DNA of 64,000 nt from Sciscionella marina DSM 45152. GTDB taxonomy: Bacteria; Actinomycetota; Actinomycetes; Mycobacteriales; Pseudonocardiaceae. Numbering within the stretch: position 1 is the stretch's first letter; the number at the start of each line of letters is the position of its first letter. Both the position numbers and the translations under genes were made by a program. Positions 17,975 through 26,410 of the stretch are shown in pieces. The notes below the pieces were generated by a model that did not search any database, had not been told where the DNA came from, and was given only the letters and a program-made list of their open reading frames with translations. The stretch covers positions 310,001 through 374,000 of the forward strand of contig NZ_KB905392.1 of the NCBI RefSeq assembly GCF_000379465.1. The letters run 5' to 3'.

Positions 17975-19060
17975 ATGCCCGCCATCCGTCCACTCGGTGG
18001 TCTCCGTGGCCGTGCCACCCGCAAGGCAGGCCTCACCGAGGTCACCGCACCACCACCGACCTCGGCCTATGTCGTCGACTGTGCCGTGTACGTCGACGGG
18101 AAGCGGCTGCCCGGGCACTACACGCACACCGAGGCCGTGGAAGAGGTCGCGCGCCGCGGCGAGGGCTTCACCTGGATCGGCCTGCACGAGCCGGACGACG
18201 AACAGATCCAGGGTGTCGCCGAGACCTTCGGTCTGCACGAGCTGGCCGTCGAGGACGCGGTGCACGCGCACCAGCGCCCGAAGCTCGAGCGCTATGACGA
18301 CATGCTGTTCATGGTGTTCAAGACGCTGCGGTTCGTGGAGCACGAGTCGCCGCACACCGCCAACGAGATCGTGGACACCGGCGAGATCATGGCCTTCCTC
18401 GGCAAGGAGTTCATCGTCACCGTCCGGCACGGCAACCACTCCAGCCTGGCCAAGATCCGCCGGGCGCTGGAGAACGACCCGGAGCAGCTGGCCTACGGCC
18501 CCTCCGCGGTGCTGCACGCGATCGCCGACCACGTCGTGGACTCCTACCTCGCCGTGGCCGAAGCGGTCGAGGACGACATCGACGAACTCGAGACCCGGGT
18601 TTTCGCGCCGCGCACCGTGATGGGTTCGGAATCCATCTACCTGATGAAGCGCGAGGTGCTCGAGATGCGCCGCGCGGTGCTGCCGCTCGCCGCCCCGCTT
18701 CGCCGGCTCGCCGAGGGATATTCGCGTGTCGTGCACGACGAGGTCCGTTCGTATTTCCGGGACGTCGACGACCACCTGACCAAAGTCGCCGAGCAAGTGA
18801 CCGGATTCAACGAATTGCTTTCCTCACTGCTCGATACGACGACGGCGAAAATCTCGTTGCAGCAGAACACCGATATGCGCAAGATCACCGCGTGGGCCGC
18901 GATCATCGCCATTCCGACGATGTTCGCCGGTATCTACGGGATGAACTTCGACGTCATGCCGGAACTGCACTGGAAATTCGGCTACCCGCTGACATTGCTC
19001 ATCATCCTCGTCGTCTGCTTCTTCCTTTACCGGATTCTGCGACGAAATCGATGGTTGTAG
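17975..19060 (+). CDS. corA: CorA family magnesium/cobalt transporter
   Basis: 361-residue pentameric Mg2+ channel. Large N-terminal cytosolic domain, a long helical region, then two C-terminal membrane helices; the first ends in the signature YGMNF (GMN at 322-324). ATG at 17975 follows GGAGGTG. A 128-base in-frame upstream extension is open but non-conserved and overlaps the leader ORF. Co2+ or Ni2+ transport is possible as for other CorA proteins. Confidence 0.93.
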   Translation: MPAIRPLGGLRGRATRKAGLTEVTAPPPTSAYVVDCAVYVDGKRLPGHYTHTEAVEEVARRGEGFTWIGLHEPDDEQIQGVAETFGLHELAVEDAVHAHQRPKLERYDDMLFMVFKTLRFVEHESPHTANEIVDTGEIMAFLGKEFIVTVRHGNHSSLAKIRRALENDPEQLAYGPSAVLHAIADHVVDSYLAVAEAVEDDIDELETRVFAPRTVMGSESIYLMKREVLEMRRAVLPLAAPLRRLAEGYSRVVHDEVRSYFRDVDDHLTKVAEQVTGFNELLSSLLDTTTAKISLQQNTDMRKITAWAAIIAIPTMFAGIYGMNFDVMPELHWKFGYPLTLLIILVVCFFLYRILRRNRWL

Positions 19061-19130
19061 GGGCGTGCCGGATTCCGGCGCGTCCCTGATCGAGGCGATT
19101 ATCTTCCCGCACCATCGAAAGGACGTTGTC

Positions 19131-19223
19131 ATGCTGCGCGCACTTGCGAACTTCCGTTTCTGGGCACTCGCCGCGGCCCTCGGCTGGGTCACCGGGGTAT
19201 TCCTGCTCATTTCACAGAGCTGA
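19131..19223 (+). CDS. 30-residue membrane peptide
   Basis: ATG at 19131 preceded by GAAAGGACG. Thirty codons: a short basic/aromatic start (LRALANFRF) and one hydrophobic helix (WALAAALGWVTGVFLLI). It lies 70 bp after corA in the same direction and may be a small partner of the transporter, or independent. No homologue recognised. Confidence 0.5.
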   Translation: MLRALANFRFWALAAALGWVTGVFLLISQS

Positions 19224-19751
19224 GCCACCAGGGTTCGTGTTCGGGCCGCGCAACTGCAGTTTGGCGAGCAATTCCCGCCCCTTCTCGGCATTGCGCGGCT
19301 CGCACAGCACGTCGTACCGCCCGGCGACCAACTGCGAGGTCGAGGCGAAATCACGGTTGCCCCGGCTCGAGCCGTAGGCCACCGCGGCGAACCCGATGCC
19401 GAACACCAGCCCGAATCCGAGGCCGAGCAGGATCGGCCACAGCGGATTGCCCCGTGAGATGAAAAACGACAGCAGCAGCCCGACGAACAGGCCGAACCAG
19501 GCCCCGGAAAGCGCCCCATTGGCCAGGATCTTGCCCCAGGTCAGCCTCGCCACCACGCGTTCCACGCTCATCAGGTCGACCCCGACGATCGTCACATCCT
19601 GCACGGCGAACTCGGAGTCCGCGAGATAATCGACGGCTCGCTGCGCCTCCTCGTAGGTCTCGTACGACCCGATCGGCCAGCCGGTCGGTGGAGTCGGCAG
19701 GCGCGGCATGTTGCGCGGCTGCTGCCCCTGACCTTGGAATGGACCCGTCAC
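19212..19751 (-). CDS. General stress protein with YflT-like domain and glycine-rich membrane hairpin
   Basis: 179 residues. A soluble N-terminal ferredoxin-like domain (IGSYETYEEAQRAVDYLAD, DVTIVGVDLMSVERV) is followed by two glycine-rich membrane helices and a C-terminal repeat of the soluble fold. GTG at 19751 or 19754, each correctly spaced after GGAGG. Actinobacterial proteins of this type are annotated as general stress proteins; biochemical role unknown. Overlaps the 30-residue peptide by 12 bp. Confidence 0.82.
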   Translation of the reverse strand: MTGPFQGQGQQPRNMPRLPTPPTGWPIGSYETYEEAQRAVDYLADSEFAVQDVTIVGVDLMSVERVVARLTWGKILANGALSGAWFGLFVGLLLSFFISRGNPLWPILLGLGFGLVFGIGFAAVAYGSSRGNRDFASTSQLVAGRYDVLCEPRNAEKGRELLAKLQLRGPNTNPGGSAL

Positions 19752-19871
19752 CACGATCACCTCCGGTTCTGCTCCCATCTTGCCAAGGCGGCCGGGAACT
19801 CCGCGAATCGGGCGGCTCCTGCGGGTGACCCTTTACGGATCATCCCGGATGCTGGCAAGGTTGGACGAGCC

Positions 19872-20414
19872 ATGAGCACAACCGAACTACTGCTGATCTC
19901 CGGAAGCCTCCGCGAGCGGTCCACCAATACCGCCGCCCTGCGCACCGCCGCCGCGAATGCCGGACCGGGAATCACCACCCACCACTACACCGGTGCCGCA
20001 TTCCCCCAGTTCGATCCGGACGAGGACACGGATCCGCTCCCCGAATCGGTCGCCGAACTGCGCGCCCGCATCCACGCCGTGGACGCGGTACTGCTCGCCG
20101 TTCCCGAATACGCCGGCGGACTTCCCGGTTCCTTCAAGAACCTCATCGACTGGACCATCGCGGACGACTCCCCCGGCTCGCTGAACGGCAAACCACTCGC
20201 CTGGATCAACGCCGCAGAACGCGGTGCCGAGAAGGCACATGCCGCCCTGCGCGAGGTGCTCGGCTACGCCGGATCCGTGATCGTCGAACAGGCCTGCGCA
20301 CAGGTGCCGATCGCGCACGAGTCGGTCGGCGCGGACGGATTGCTCACCGATCCGGCGGCGAGCGAGCGCGTCACGGCCGTGCTGCACGCGCTCGTCGCCG
20401 CCGTACGGGGCTAG
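19872..20414 (+). CDS. NADPH-dependent FMN reductase
   Basis: 180-residue flavodoxin-like reductase. Phosphate-binding SGSLRERSTNTAALR near residues 10-24 and the VPEYAGGLPGSFKNLIDW flavin motif are diagnostic of the NAD(P)H:FMN reductase/azoreductase group (ChrR/YieF-like). ATG at 19872 begins directly at the conserved beta-strand; earlier in-frame codons lie in non-conserved sequence. Confidence 0.9.
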   Translation: MSTTELLLISGSLRERSTNTAALRTAAANAGPGITTHHYTGAAFPQFDPDEDTDPLPESVAELRARIHAVDAVLLAVPEYAGGLPGSFKNLIDWTIADDSPGSLNGKPLAWINAAERGAEKAHAALREVLGYAGSVIVEQACAQVPIAHESVGADGLLTDPAASERVTAVLHALVAAVRG

Positions 20415-20423
20415 ATCCGCGAC

Positions 20424-21614
20424 TCAGATCTTGTAGTCGCGCAGCAGACCGCGGCTGATGATGGTCTTCTGGATCTCGCTCGTTCCTTCGCCGATGAGCA
20501 GGAACGGCGCCTCGCGCATGAGGCGCTCGATCTCGTATTCCTTGGAGTAGCCGTAGCCGCCGTGGATACGGAACGATTCCTGGGTGACCTCGGCGCAGTA
20601 CTCGGAGGCCACCAGTTTCGCCATTCCCGCGGCCACGTCGTTGCGCTCCCCGGAATCCTTGAGCTTCGCGGCGTTGGTCATCATCAGGTGCGCCGATTCC
20701 ACCTTGGTGGCCATCTCCGCGAGCTTGAACGAGATCGCCTGATGATCGGCGATCTTCTTGCCGAAGGTGGTGCGCTGTTGCGCGTACTCCACCGCGAGCT
20801 CGAACGCGCGGATCGCGATCCCGCACGCCCGCGCGGCCACGTTCACCCGGCCGACCTCGATGCCGTCCATCATGTACGCGAACCCCTTGCCCGGAGCCTC
20901 GCCGAGCACCTTGTCCGCGCCGACCTTGAAGCCCTCGAACACCGCCTCGGTGGTGTCCACGCCCTTGTAGCCCATCTTGTCGATCTTGCCCGGGATCCGC
21001 AGCCCCGCAGCCACCTCGCCGAAGCCTTCGGGCTTGTCGATCAGGAACGCCGTCAGGTTCTGGTGCGCCTTCTGCGCGCCCTCATCGGTCTTGGCCAACA
21101 ACGCGATCAGGTTCGAGCTGCCACCGTTGGTCAGCCACATCTTCGAACCGTCGATCACATACTCGTCGCCCTCCCGCTTCGCGCGGGTCTTGATCGCGGC
21201 CACATCCGAACCGAGATCCGGCTCCGACATCGAGAACGATCCACGGATCTCCCCCTCGGCCATCTTCGGCAGATAATGCTGCTTCTGCGCATCCGTGCCG
21301 TGTTGACGCAGCATGTAGGCCACGATGAAATGCGTGTTGATCACCCCCGACACGCTCATCCAGCCACGCGCGATCTCCTCCACCACCAGCGCATAGGTCA
21401 GCAGCGACTCACCAAGACCCCCGTACTCCTCCGGGATCATCAGGCCGAAAAGGCCCATCTCCTTCATCCCGGCCACGATGTCCGCCGGATACGTGTCCCC
21501 ATGCTCCAGCGCCTGCGCATGCGGAATGATCTCCTTGTTCACGAAATCCCGCACCGTGCTCAGAATCTCCTGCTGAACATCGGTCAATCCCGTGGTCTGG
21601 GCAAGGCGAGCCAT
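20424..21614 (-). CDS. Acyl-CoA dehydrogenase
   Basis: 396-residue FAD enzyme. Contains the EEYGGLGES segment, GSFSMSEPDLGSDV flavin/substrate region, MWLTNGG and C-terminal IHGGYGYSKEYEIERLMREA. ATG at 21614. The N-terminal third (about 21270-21600) uses different synonymous codons from the rest, as in the permease at 8.8 kb. Substrate chain length unknown. A 10-bp gap separates its stop from the convergent FMN reductase gene. Confidence 0.93.
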   Translation of the reverse strand: MARLAQTTGLTDVQQEILSTVRDFVNKEIIPHAQALEHGDTYPADIVAGMKEMGLFGLMIPEEYGGLGESLLTYALVVEEIARGWMSVSGVINTHFIVAYMLRQHGTDAQKQHYLPKMAEGEIRGSFSMSEPDLGSDVAAIKTRAKREGDEYVIDGSKMWLTNGGSSNLIALLAKTDEGAQKAHQNLTAFLIDKPEGFGEVAAGLRIPGKIDKMGYKGVDTTEAVFEGFKVGADKVLGEAPGKGFAYMMDGIEVGRVNVAARACGIAIRAFELAVEYAQQRTTFGKKIADHQAISFKLAEMATKVESAHLMMTNAAKLKDSGERNDVAAGMAKLVASEYCAEVTQESFRIHGGYGYSKEYEIERLMREAPFLLIGEGTSEIQKTIISRGLLRDYKI

Positions 21615-21642
21615 GCTGCGTCCTCCACATTCACCTCGTTTG

Positions 21643-21837
21643 TTACCGAGCAGTATTCCACCCGGTATCAAGCTCACCCCCGTCACCCGGAGTGGGAGGC
21701 TGATCGACACCGAGCAGCCACGCGGCCGGAACGCGGCTGATCAGCTCGATTCGGCGAGCGAACGAGATGACATCACGAGGCGCCGAGCGTCCTGCCTCGT
21801 ATGAGGCATATGTCACCTTGGGGACGCCAGCGCGTGG
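21643..21837 (-). pseudogene. XRE-type (lambda repressor-like) regulator remnant
   Basis: With no start codon, an open stretch reads GVPKVTYASYEAGRSAPRD, then ISFARRIELISRVPAAWLLGV and a short Pro/Gly tail to a TAA. The first part matches helix 3 of an XRE helix-turn-helix (the residue pattern around TYASYEAGR), the second the RIEL..VPAAWLLG segment of phage-type repressors. The N-terminal half is missing; an in-frame TGA lies immediately upstream. It is squeezed between the acyl-CoA dehydrogenase start and orphan ORFs. Confidence 0.7.
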
Positions 21838-21858
21838 TCAGCTGCTGTTACCCAGGTC

Positions 21859-22179
21859 TCACCGACAAGCGTAGTGACGCCATTCAGTCCGGTACCCCTC
21901 AGCTCCGTGCCTTTCGAAGACATCCGAGATATCCCGAGCGATAGCTTCTTCCAGTGTTCGTTTCGGTTGCCGTGCCTTGCGGAACGGGGTCAGGTGGGGG
22001 GTTGATGTTTGATCCTTGAAGTACGGGCGGTCATCGAGGCAGAACATGCGAAGACGGGTCTGGTCACCGCTGTGCTGGAAGACCCACTCGTATTGCGTCA
22101 GCTCACCCGTCCACGAACAACGCGCTTTCTTGGCGCTCTCGAGCAGTCGCCGAACCGCGCCGAGCACGCCCCAAAGCAT
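21859..22179 (-). CDS. Hypothetical protein, possibly the 3' part of a decayed gene
   Basis: 106 residues, hydrophilic and aromatic-rich (CSWTGELTQYEWVFQHSGDQTRLRM in part). The C-terminal TLEEAIARDISDVFERHGAEGYRTEW looks like a genuine folded domain seen in actinobacterial hypothetical proteins. ATG at 22179 has a weak ribosome site. Sits in lower-GC sequence beside a regulator remnant. It may be intact or the tail of a longer gene whose start is lost. Confidence 0.5.
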   Translation of the reverse strand: MLWGVLGAVRRLLESAKKARCSWTGELTQYEWVFQHSGDQTRLRMFCLDDRPYFKDQTSTPHLTPFRKARQPKRTLEEAIARDISDVFERHGAEGYRTEWRHYACR

Positions 22180-22243
22180 CCGAGACGTACAGCACGAGCA
22201 CGGTCAATTGATGTAAAGGATCGCGCTACACGGGGCATTGCGA

Positions 22244-22432
22244 TCAGAACCGGGGAGGAAACCGTTCGATCGAGTCCGCGCTGTACCGATAGTCGAGGCT
22301 GTCGATGAACCGCGCACGACCGCGCCCTGTGACATCGTCGGTGACGCCCTGGACTCGGGCGTCCCTATCGCGCGCCTGCAAATAGACGGCGTATGGACCG
22401 CCCGTCGGGAGCGCGATAAGAATTTCCGGCAC
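22244..22432 (-). CDS. Short hypothetical ORF
   Basis: 62 codons beginning MPEILIALPTGGPYAVYLQA and rich in Arg/Asp. No family recognised. It precedes the 106-residue ORF on the same strand with a 64-bp gap, and the two could be fragments of one gene separated by stops. Coding status uncertain. Confidence 0.35.
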   Translation of the reverse strand: MPEILIALPTGGPYAVYLQARDRDARVQGVTDDVTGRGRARFIDSLDYRYSADSIERFPPRF

Positions 22433-22458
22433 GCTCGTGCGCAGCTTCGTCCCGGTAC

Positions 22459-22818
22459 TCAGACCACGCGGTGGGCTATTTGGAGGATGTTGCCGAACGG
22501 ATCACGGATCATCGCGCGGCGGTCCCCGTAGAACATGTCCGCGGGTTCCTCCAGGGATTCAGCGCCCGCATCGAGTGCGCGATGAAATGCCGCGTCCGCG
22601 TTCTCGACGTATATGTAGAGAAAGGCCGGAAACTCGCCGCGTTCTTCGATCCCCGAAACCATGATGACCGAGTCACCGATCACCACGTCGGCAGGGCGGC
22701 CATCATGAAATTCTCCCTGAGCGCCGAAAATGTCCCGAAGAAACGTGACGAATCCTGCCGGTTCGCGAACGAAAACACGCGGGATTACCGACTGAGAGTG
22801 CGGATTTCCAGTGGTCAT
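22459..22818 (-). CDS. Glyoxalase/VOC-fold protein
   Basis: 119 residues from ATG at 22818. Two beta-alpha-beta-beta-beta modules: IPRVFVREPAGFVTFLRDIF, then FLYIYVENADAAFHRALDAGA and the C-terminal DPFGNILQIAHR typical of PhnB/VOC proteins. One of the usual metal-site glutamates is replaced by glutamine (LQIAHR), so metal binding is uncertain. The longer frame to 22911 crosses the hairpin terminator and is not used. Confidence 0.85.
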   Translation of the reverse strand: MTTGNPHSQSVIPRVFVREPAGFVTFLRDIFGAQGEFHDGRPADVVIGDSVIMVSGIEERGEFPAFLYIYVENADAAFHRALDAGAESLEEPADMFYGDRRAMIRDPFGNILQIAHRVV

Positions 22819-22851
22819 GCGATATCTTCCCACAGCCGAGGGACTGAAAAC

Positions 22852-22893
22852 GGGTGTGCCCGGCCACTCTCTCGGAAGTGGCCGGGCACACCC
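22852..22893 (-). terminator. Strong hairpin downstream of the trypsin gene
   Basis: Perfect 17-bp inverted repeat (22852-22868 with 22877-22893) and an 8-base loop, 29 bases past the protease stop at 22922. GC-rich stem, no strong T-tract on the minus strand. It most likely ends the protease transcript before the VOC gene. Confidence 0.7.
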
Positions 22894-22921
22894 GCACCTT
22901 GGTGCTGACACACCAAGCGGA

Positions 22922-23653
22922 TCAGGCGCCTGCGGTCTGCTTGATCCAGTCGCGGCTGGCGGCGACGCTGCCGTAGTTGTTGGTGCCCTGCTTGTTGGTG
23001 CCGTCCTGGTTGGTCACCGTGGAGGCCACTCCGACCTGGACACCGTTGTCGAGTTCCGGGCCGCCGGAATCGCCCTTCCAGGCGGCGCCGTTGACGCCGA
23101 CGCTCTGGATCGCCTGGCCGCCGTCGTTGTCCGCGCCGGATCCGCTGACCTTGACTTCGGCGGTCTTGAGTTTGGCGGCGGGCGGACCGGTCGGGGTTTC
23201 CCGTCCCCAGCCGTAGAGCTGGTTCGTGCTGCCCTCGGCCGGGTCTTTGTCACCGAGTTTGATGTATTCGGTGTTCACACTCGTCGTCAGGTGCAGGAGG
23301 GCGATATCACCGTTCGGCGATACTTCTTTCTTGTCCACTTTTGCCTCGGTCCCCTGGCCGAGGTCGTTGCTGCCCACTTTGACATGCATTCCACTGCCGT
23401 CCTCGTCGAGGCAGTGATGCGCGGTGAGCACCCAATCCGCGGCGATGATCGAACCCGAGCAGTTGAACCCGTTGAACGGCCGGTCGGGCGTGTTGACATA
23501 CACCTGCGCACCCCAGGAAACCGATGGCGCGGTGGTTCCGCCCACGATCCGTGGTTCATCGGTGTTCGAGGTGGCGGCATGTGCGAGCGAGCCGAAGGCG
23601 GTCAACGTCAGCGCGGCAACCGAGGCCATGGTGAACTGCCTGAATCTTTTCAC
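22922..23653 (-). CDS. Secreted trypsin-like serine protease (family S1)
   Basis: 243 residues. Signal peptide (basic MKRFRQ, hydrophobic core, cleavage near AHA at about residue 26), then the activation site RIVGG at about 35, catalytic His in LTAHHC, Asp in GDIALLHL and Ser in GDSGGP. Cys pairs flank His and an early strand (NCSG). Secreted to the medium and probably activated by cleavage before IVGG. The promoter region 23654-23871 is comparatively AT-rich. Confidence 0.94.
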   Translation of the reverse strand: MKRFRQFTMASVAALTLTAFGSLAHAATSNTDEPRIVGGTTAPSVSWGAQVYVNTPDRPFNGFNCSGSIIAADWVLTAHHCLDEDGSGMHVKVGSNDLGQGTEAKVDKKEVSPNGDIALLHLTTSVNTEYIKLGDKDPAEGSTNQLYGWGRETPTGPPAAKLKTAEVKVSGSGADNDGGQAIQSVGVNGAAWKGDSGGPELDNGVQVGVASTVTNQDGTNKQGTNNYGSVAASRDWIKQTAGA

Positions 23654-23871
23654 GAAATTGTCCTTCCATGCATCATCAGAACGGCATTGCGATCAACTGG
23701 TTCTGCACAGTAATCGCCCGTTTTTCCCACGGTAACTGTCGAATGGAGGGTGCCGGACAGACGAAAGAAGGGTCCGTTGAGCGGCGCGAAAATGTCAATT
23801 GTTAATTGCTCAAGAATAGCGCCGAACCGTTCGATACAAGAATCAGAGACGCGGGATCTCCGGTGCGGCGC

Positions 23872-24473
23872 TCACATCTCGGCGATGGCGATCAAAGTGT
23901 CCCGCGATCCGATCCGGGTGATCCGCTCGTACAGCGCGTCGGAGTAGAGCCAGTCCCGAAATGCTTCGGGCCACAGCGGATCCGGTCGCGCACGCTCGGT
24001 GAACTCCTCGGCGAGATACCGCGCGAGCGCACAGAGCACGGTGTCCGCGGCGACAGACAGCGTGTCGAGGTGAGCGAGACAGGACAGGAGCTCGAGTACC
24101 TCGGCCGGGTTGGCGCCGCCGAGCACGGCGCGATCGAATACGCCATGCAGGAATCGGTCGACTACAGCACGCTCTTCCGCGGGCCAACCGGAGAACTCGG
24201 CGTAATCCAGGCCGATCAGGAACATCCCGTCCGGGTTCCTCTCGAACCTGCGCAGTATCCGGGGCATCAAGGCCGGTACGGCAAGCTGAACTGCTGCTGG
24301 TCACCGGCACACACGGTGCCGCCGGAAGAGATCGACCACACCAGCTCGTCCGGGATCAGCGCGGGATCACCGGACAACAGCGCGACCTCGGCCGCCGAAA
24401 AGCAGCCGAACACACAGGCTTCGAACGTCCCTGCCCTGGGAACATCGGCGAAAACCTGGTCGGTTTCGTCCAT
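23872..24473 (-). pseudogene. Conserved hypothetical gene split by a frameshift near 24268
   Basis: Frame one starts at ATG 24473 (MDETDQVFADVP), carries FEACVFGCF and PDELVWSISS, and stops at 24267 after LPYRP. Frame two begins at the same point with LMPRILRRF and continues to IAIAEM (132 codons). In related proteins these are contiguous (a short Cys motif, then LYRRLTPRILR), from memory of the family. One missing base at 24267-24270 would join them. Function unknown. Confidence 0.6.
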
Positions 24474-24610
24474 ACCGAAAACGCTATCCGGGAAGGGAAA
24501 GCAATTTACCCGCGCCGATATCGAGAGAACCGAGGGCACGTACACCTACGGTTCGGGTTCGTACACGCGGCAGGATCGGACCGCGACCGGAACGTCGCGT
24601 GACCGGAGAA

Positions 24611-24898
24611 TTACAGCGCCGGCGCCGCAGTGAGGCTGCGGGCGTCGTTGCAGTGCCGGCATCCGTCGGCGAGGACGTAAACCTCGTTGCCACACCGGGT
24701 ACAGAAGCGGAAGCTGCGTTCGTAGAGGTCGTCGGCCTGCTTACGGCGGAGGTTCCAGAACCCGCTGCGCTCCTGGTTGCGGTGCCGCGCGGGCGCGGTC
24801 TGCACCGGCGCCGTCTGCATCGGCGCGGGAGCCGGCGCAGGAGCCGGGACCTGAACCGGTTCGGGAGCGAGCTTGTCCTCAAGACGATGCTTGGCCAT
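24611..24898 (-). CDS. Small zinc-ribbon protein with Pro/Ala linker
   Basis: 95 residues from ATG at 24898. A Pro/Ala/Gln-rich low-complexity N-terminal half (residues 12-45) precedes a compact zinc ribbon with CTRCGNEVYVLADGCRHC, that is, CxxC-N11-CxxC. Probably binds one Zn2+; such ribbons usually mediate protein or nucleic acid contacts. The longer frame start at 24934 is not needed. Function unknown. Confidence 0.7.
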   Translation of the reverse strand: MAKHRLEDKLAPEPVQVPAPAPAPAPMQTAPVQTAPARHRNQERSGFWNLRRKQADDLYERSFRFCTRCGNEVYVLADGCRHCNDARSLTAAPAL

Positions 24899-25132
24899 GA
24901 ATTCCACTCTCACGGAGCCGAGCGGGTGACGCAAGCCTCTTCCGTGACCTGTGCGTTATTTCACGGCAACCGAAACTTTGCCGATCAGTCGCGCTGAGTC
25001 ATTCACTGTGAACACGGCCGCCCGGCGCGCGACACGCGCCGCTCACCGCACTACCCGGTCCGTTCCGACGTGATCACGGGCCGCCGCACGTTGCTGCGCC
25101 GATCGCCGAGCGAGCTCCGCTAGCCTCTGGGA

Positions 25133-26410
25133 ATGACCGCCGTGGACAAGGTGTTCGCCGCACAACTGGTCGGCCTTCCCGTCTTCGGTCCGGACGGGGA
25201 ACAGCTCGGCAAACTACGCGAGCTCGTCGCGGGATTGCGTTACGGGGGCGGTGAACCCCGAGTGCTCGGCCTTGTCGTGGAGATGGCGACGCGGCGCCGC
25301 ATCTTCGTGCCGATGCTGCGGGTGACCGCGATCGAACCCAACGCGGTCACCCTCGCGACCGGTTCGGTGAATCTGCGCCGGTTCCACAAGCGGCCCAACG
25401 AGGTACTGGTCGTGGGGCAGCTGCTCGACGCCCGGGTGGAACTCCCCGACGGGACCGCGGCGACCGTGGTGGACGCGGGCATGGAACGCACCCGCACCCG
25501 GGACTGGTTGATCACCCGGCTCGCGGTGCGCGGCAGGCGCGGGCACTTCGGCAGGAGAGGCCCGACCCATGTGGTGCGGGTCGGCGAGGTAGGCGGGCTG
25601 GGCATGCTGGAGCTGAATCAGCGTGAACAGGGCGCGCGCGAACTGCTCGCATTGTTCGAGACCATGCGGGCCGCCGATGTGGCCAGTACGTTGCGCGAAT
25701 TGCCCGGCAAGCGGCGCTACGAGGTGGCCGATGCGCTGCACGACGAACGTCTCGCCGATGTCATCGAGGAACTCCCGGACGAGGACCAGAAGGATCTGCT
25801 GGACCACCTCGAAGAGGAACGCGCCGCGGATGTACTCGAGGCGATGGACCCGGACGACGCTGCGGACCTGCTCGGTGAACTGAGCGAGACGCAGAAGGAG
25901 CGGTTCCTCGAACTCATGGAACCAACCGAATCCGCTCCGGTGAAGCGGCTGCTCGCGTACTCATCGGACACCGCGGGCGGGCTGATGACCTCGAGCCCTA
26001 TCGTGCTCGCCCCGGACTCCACGATCGCCGAGGCACTCGCCAGGGTGCGCAATGCCGACCTGACCCCGGCCCTGGCCAGCATCGTGTTCGTCTGCCGTCC
26101 GCCGACGGCCACCCCGACCGGGCGTTATCTCGGCTGCGTGCACTTCCAGAAGCTGCTGCGCGAACCACCCTCGGATCTGGTCGGCGGCACCCTGGACACC
26201 GACCTGGCCCGGCTGTCCCCGCACGTCTCGCTCGCCGAGGTCACCCGGTACTTCGCGGCATACAACCTGGTGTGCGGTCCGGTGGTGGACTCTCAGGAGC
26301 ACCTGCTCGGCGCGGTCACGGTCGACGACGTGCTCGATCACATGCTCCCCGAGGGCTGGCGCGAGAGCGCGCCCACCGAACAGCGAACGGAGGCGGGCGA
26401 AGATGCCTGA
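25133..26410 (+). CDS. Soluble MgtE-like protein: PRC-barrel, MgtE N-domain and CBS pair, no membrane domain
   Basis: 425 residues. An N-terminal beta-rich PRC-like part (LPVFGPDGEQLGKLRELV) is followed by the helical MgtE N-domain repeats (ELPGKRRYEVADALHDERLAD, EELPDEDQKDLLDHLEEERAAD, both in part) and the TAGGLMT sequence that opens a CBS pair. The five-helix MgtE channel is absent. It overlaps the DUF1003 gene by 8 bp. The same pair of types occurs together in mycobacteria (Rv1232c/Rv1234, recollection). Role in Mg2+ sensing is inference. Confidence 0.88.
   Translation: MTAVDKVFAAQLVGLPVFGPDGEQLGKLRELVAGLRYGGGEPRVLGLVVEMATRRRIFVPMLRVTAIEPNAVTLATGSVNLRRFHKRPNEVLVVGQLLDARVELPDGTAATVVDAGMERTRTRDWLITRLAVRGRRGHFGRRGPTHVVRVGEVGGLGMLELNQREQGARELLALFETMRAADVASTLRELPGKRRYEVADALHDERLADVIEELPDEDQKDLLDHLEEERAADVLEAMDPDDAADLLGELSETQKERFLELMEPTESAPVKRLLAYSSDTAGGLMTSSPIVLAPDSTIAEALARVRNADLTPALASIVFVCRPPTATPTGRYLGCVHFQKLLREPPSDLVGGTLDTDLARLSPHVSLAEVTRYFAAYNLVCGPVVDSQEHLLGAVTVDDVLDHMLPEGWRESAPTEQRTEAGEDA

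Noticed and set aside
22852-22893. Hairpin as a mobile-element end or CRISPR repeat
   Set aside because: Only one copy, directly downstream of a stop codon, with no flanking target duplication; it fits a terminator.
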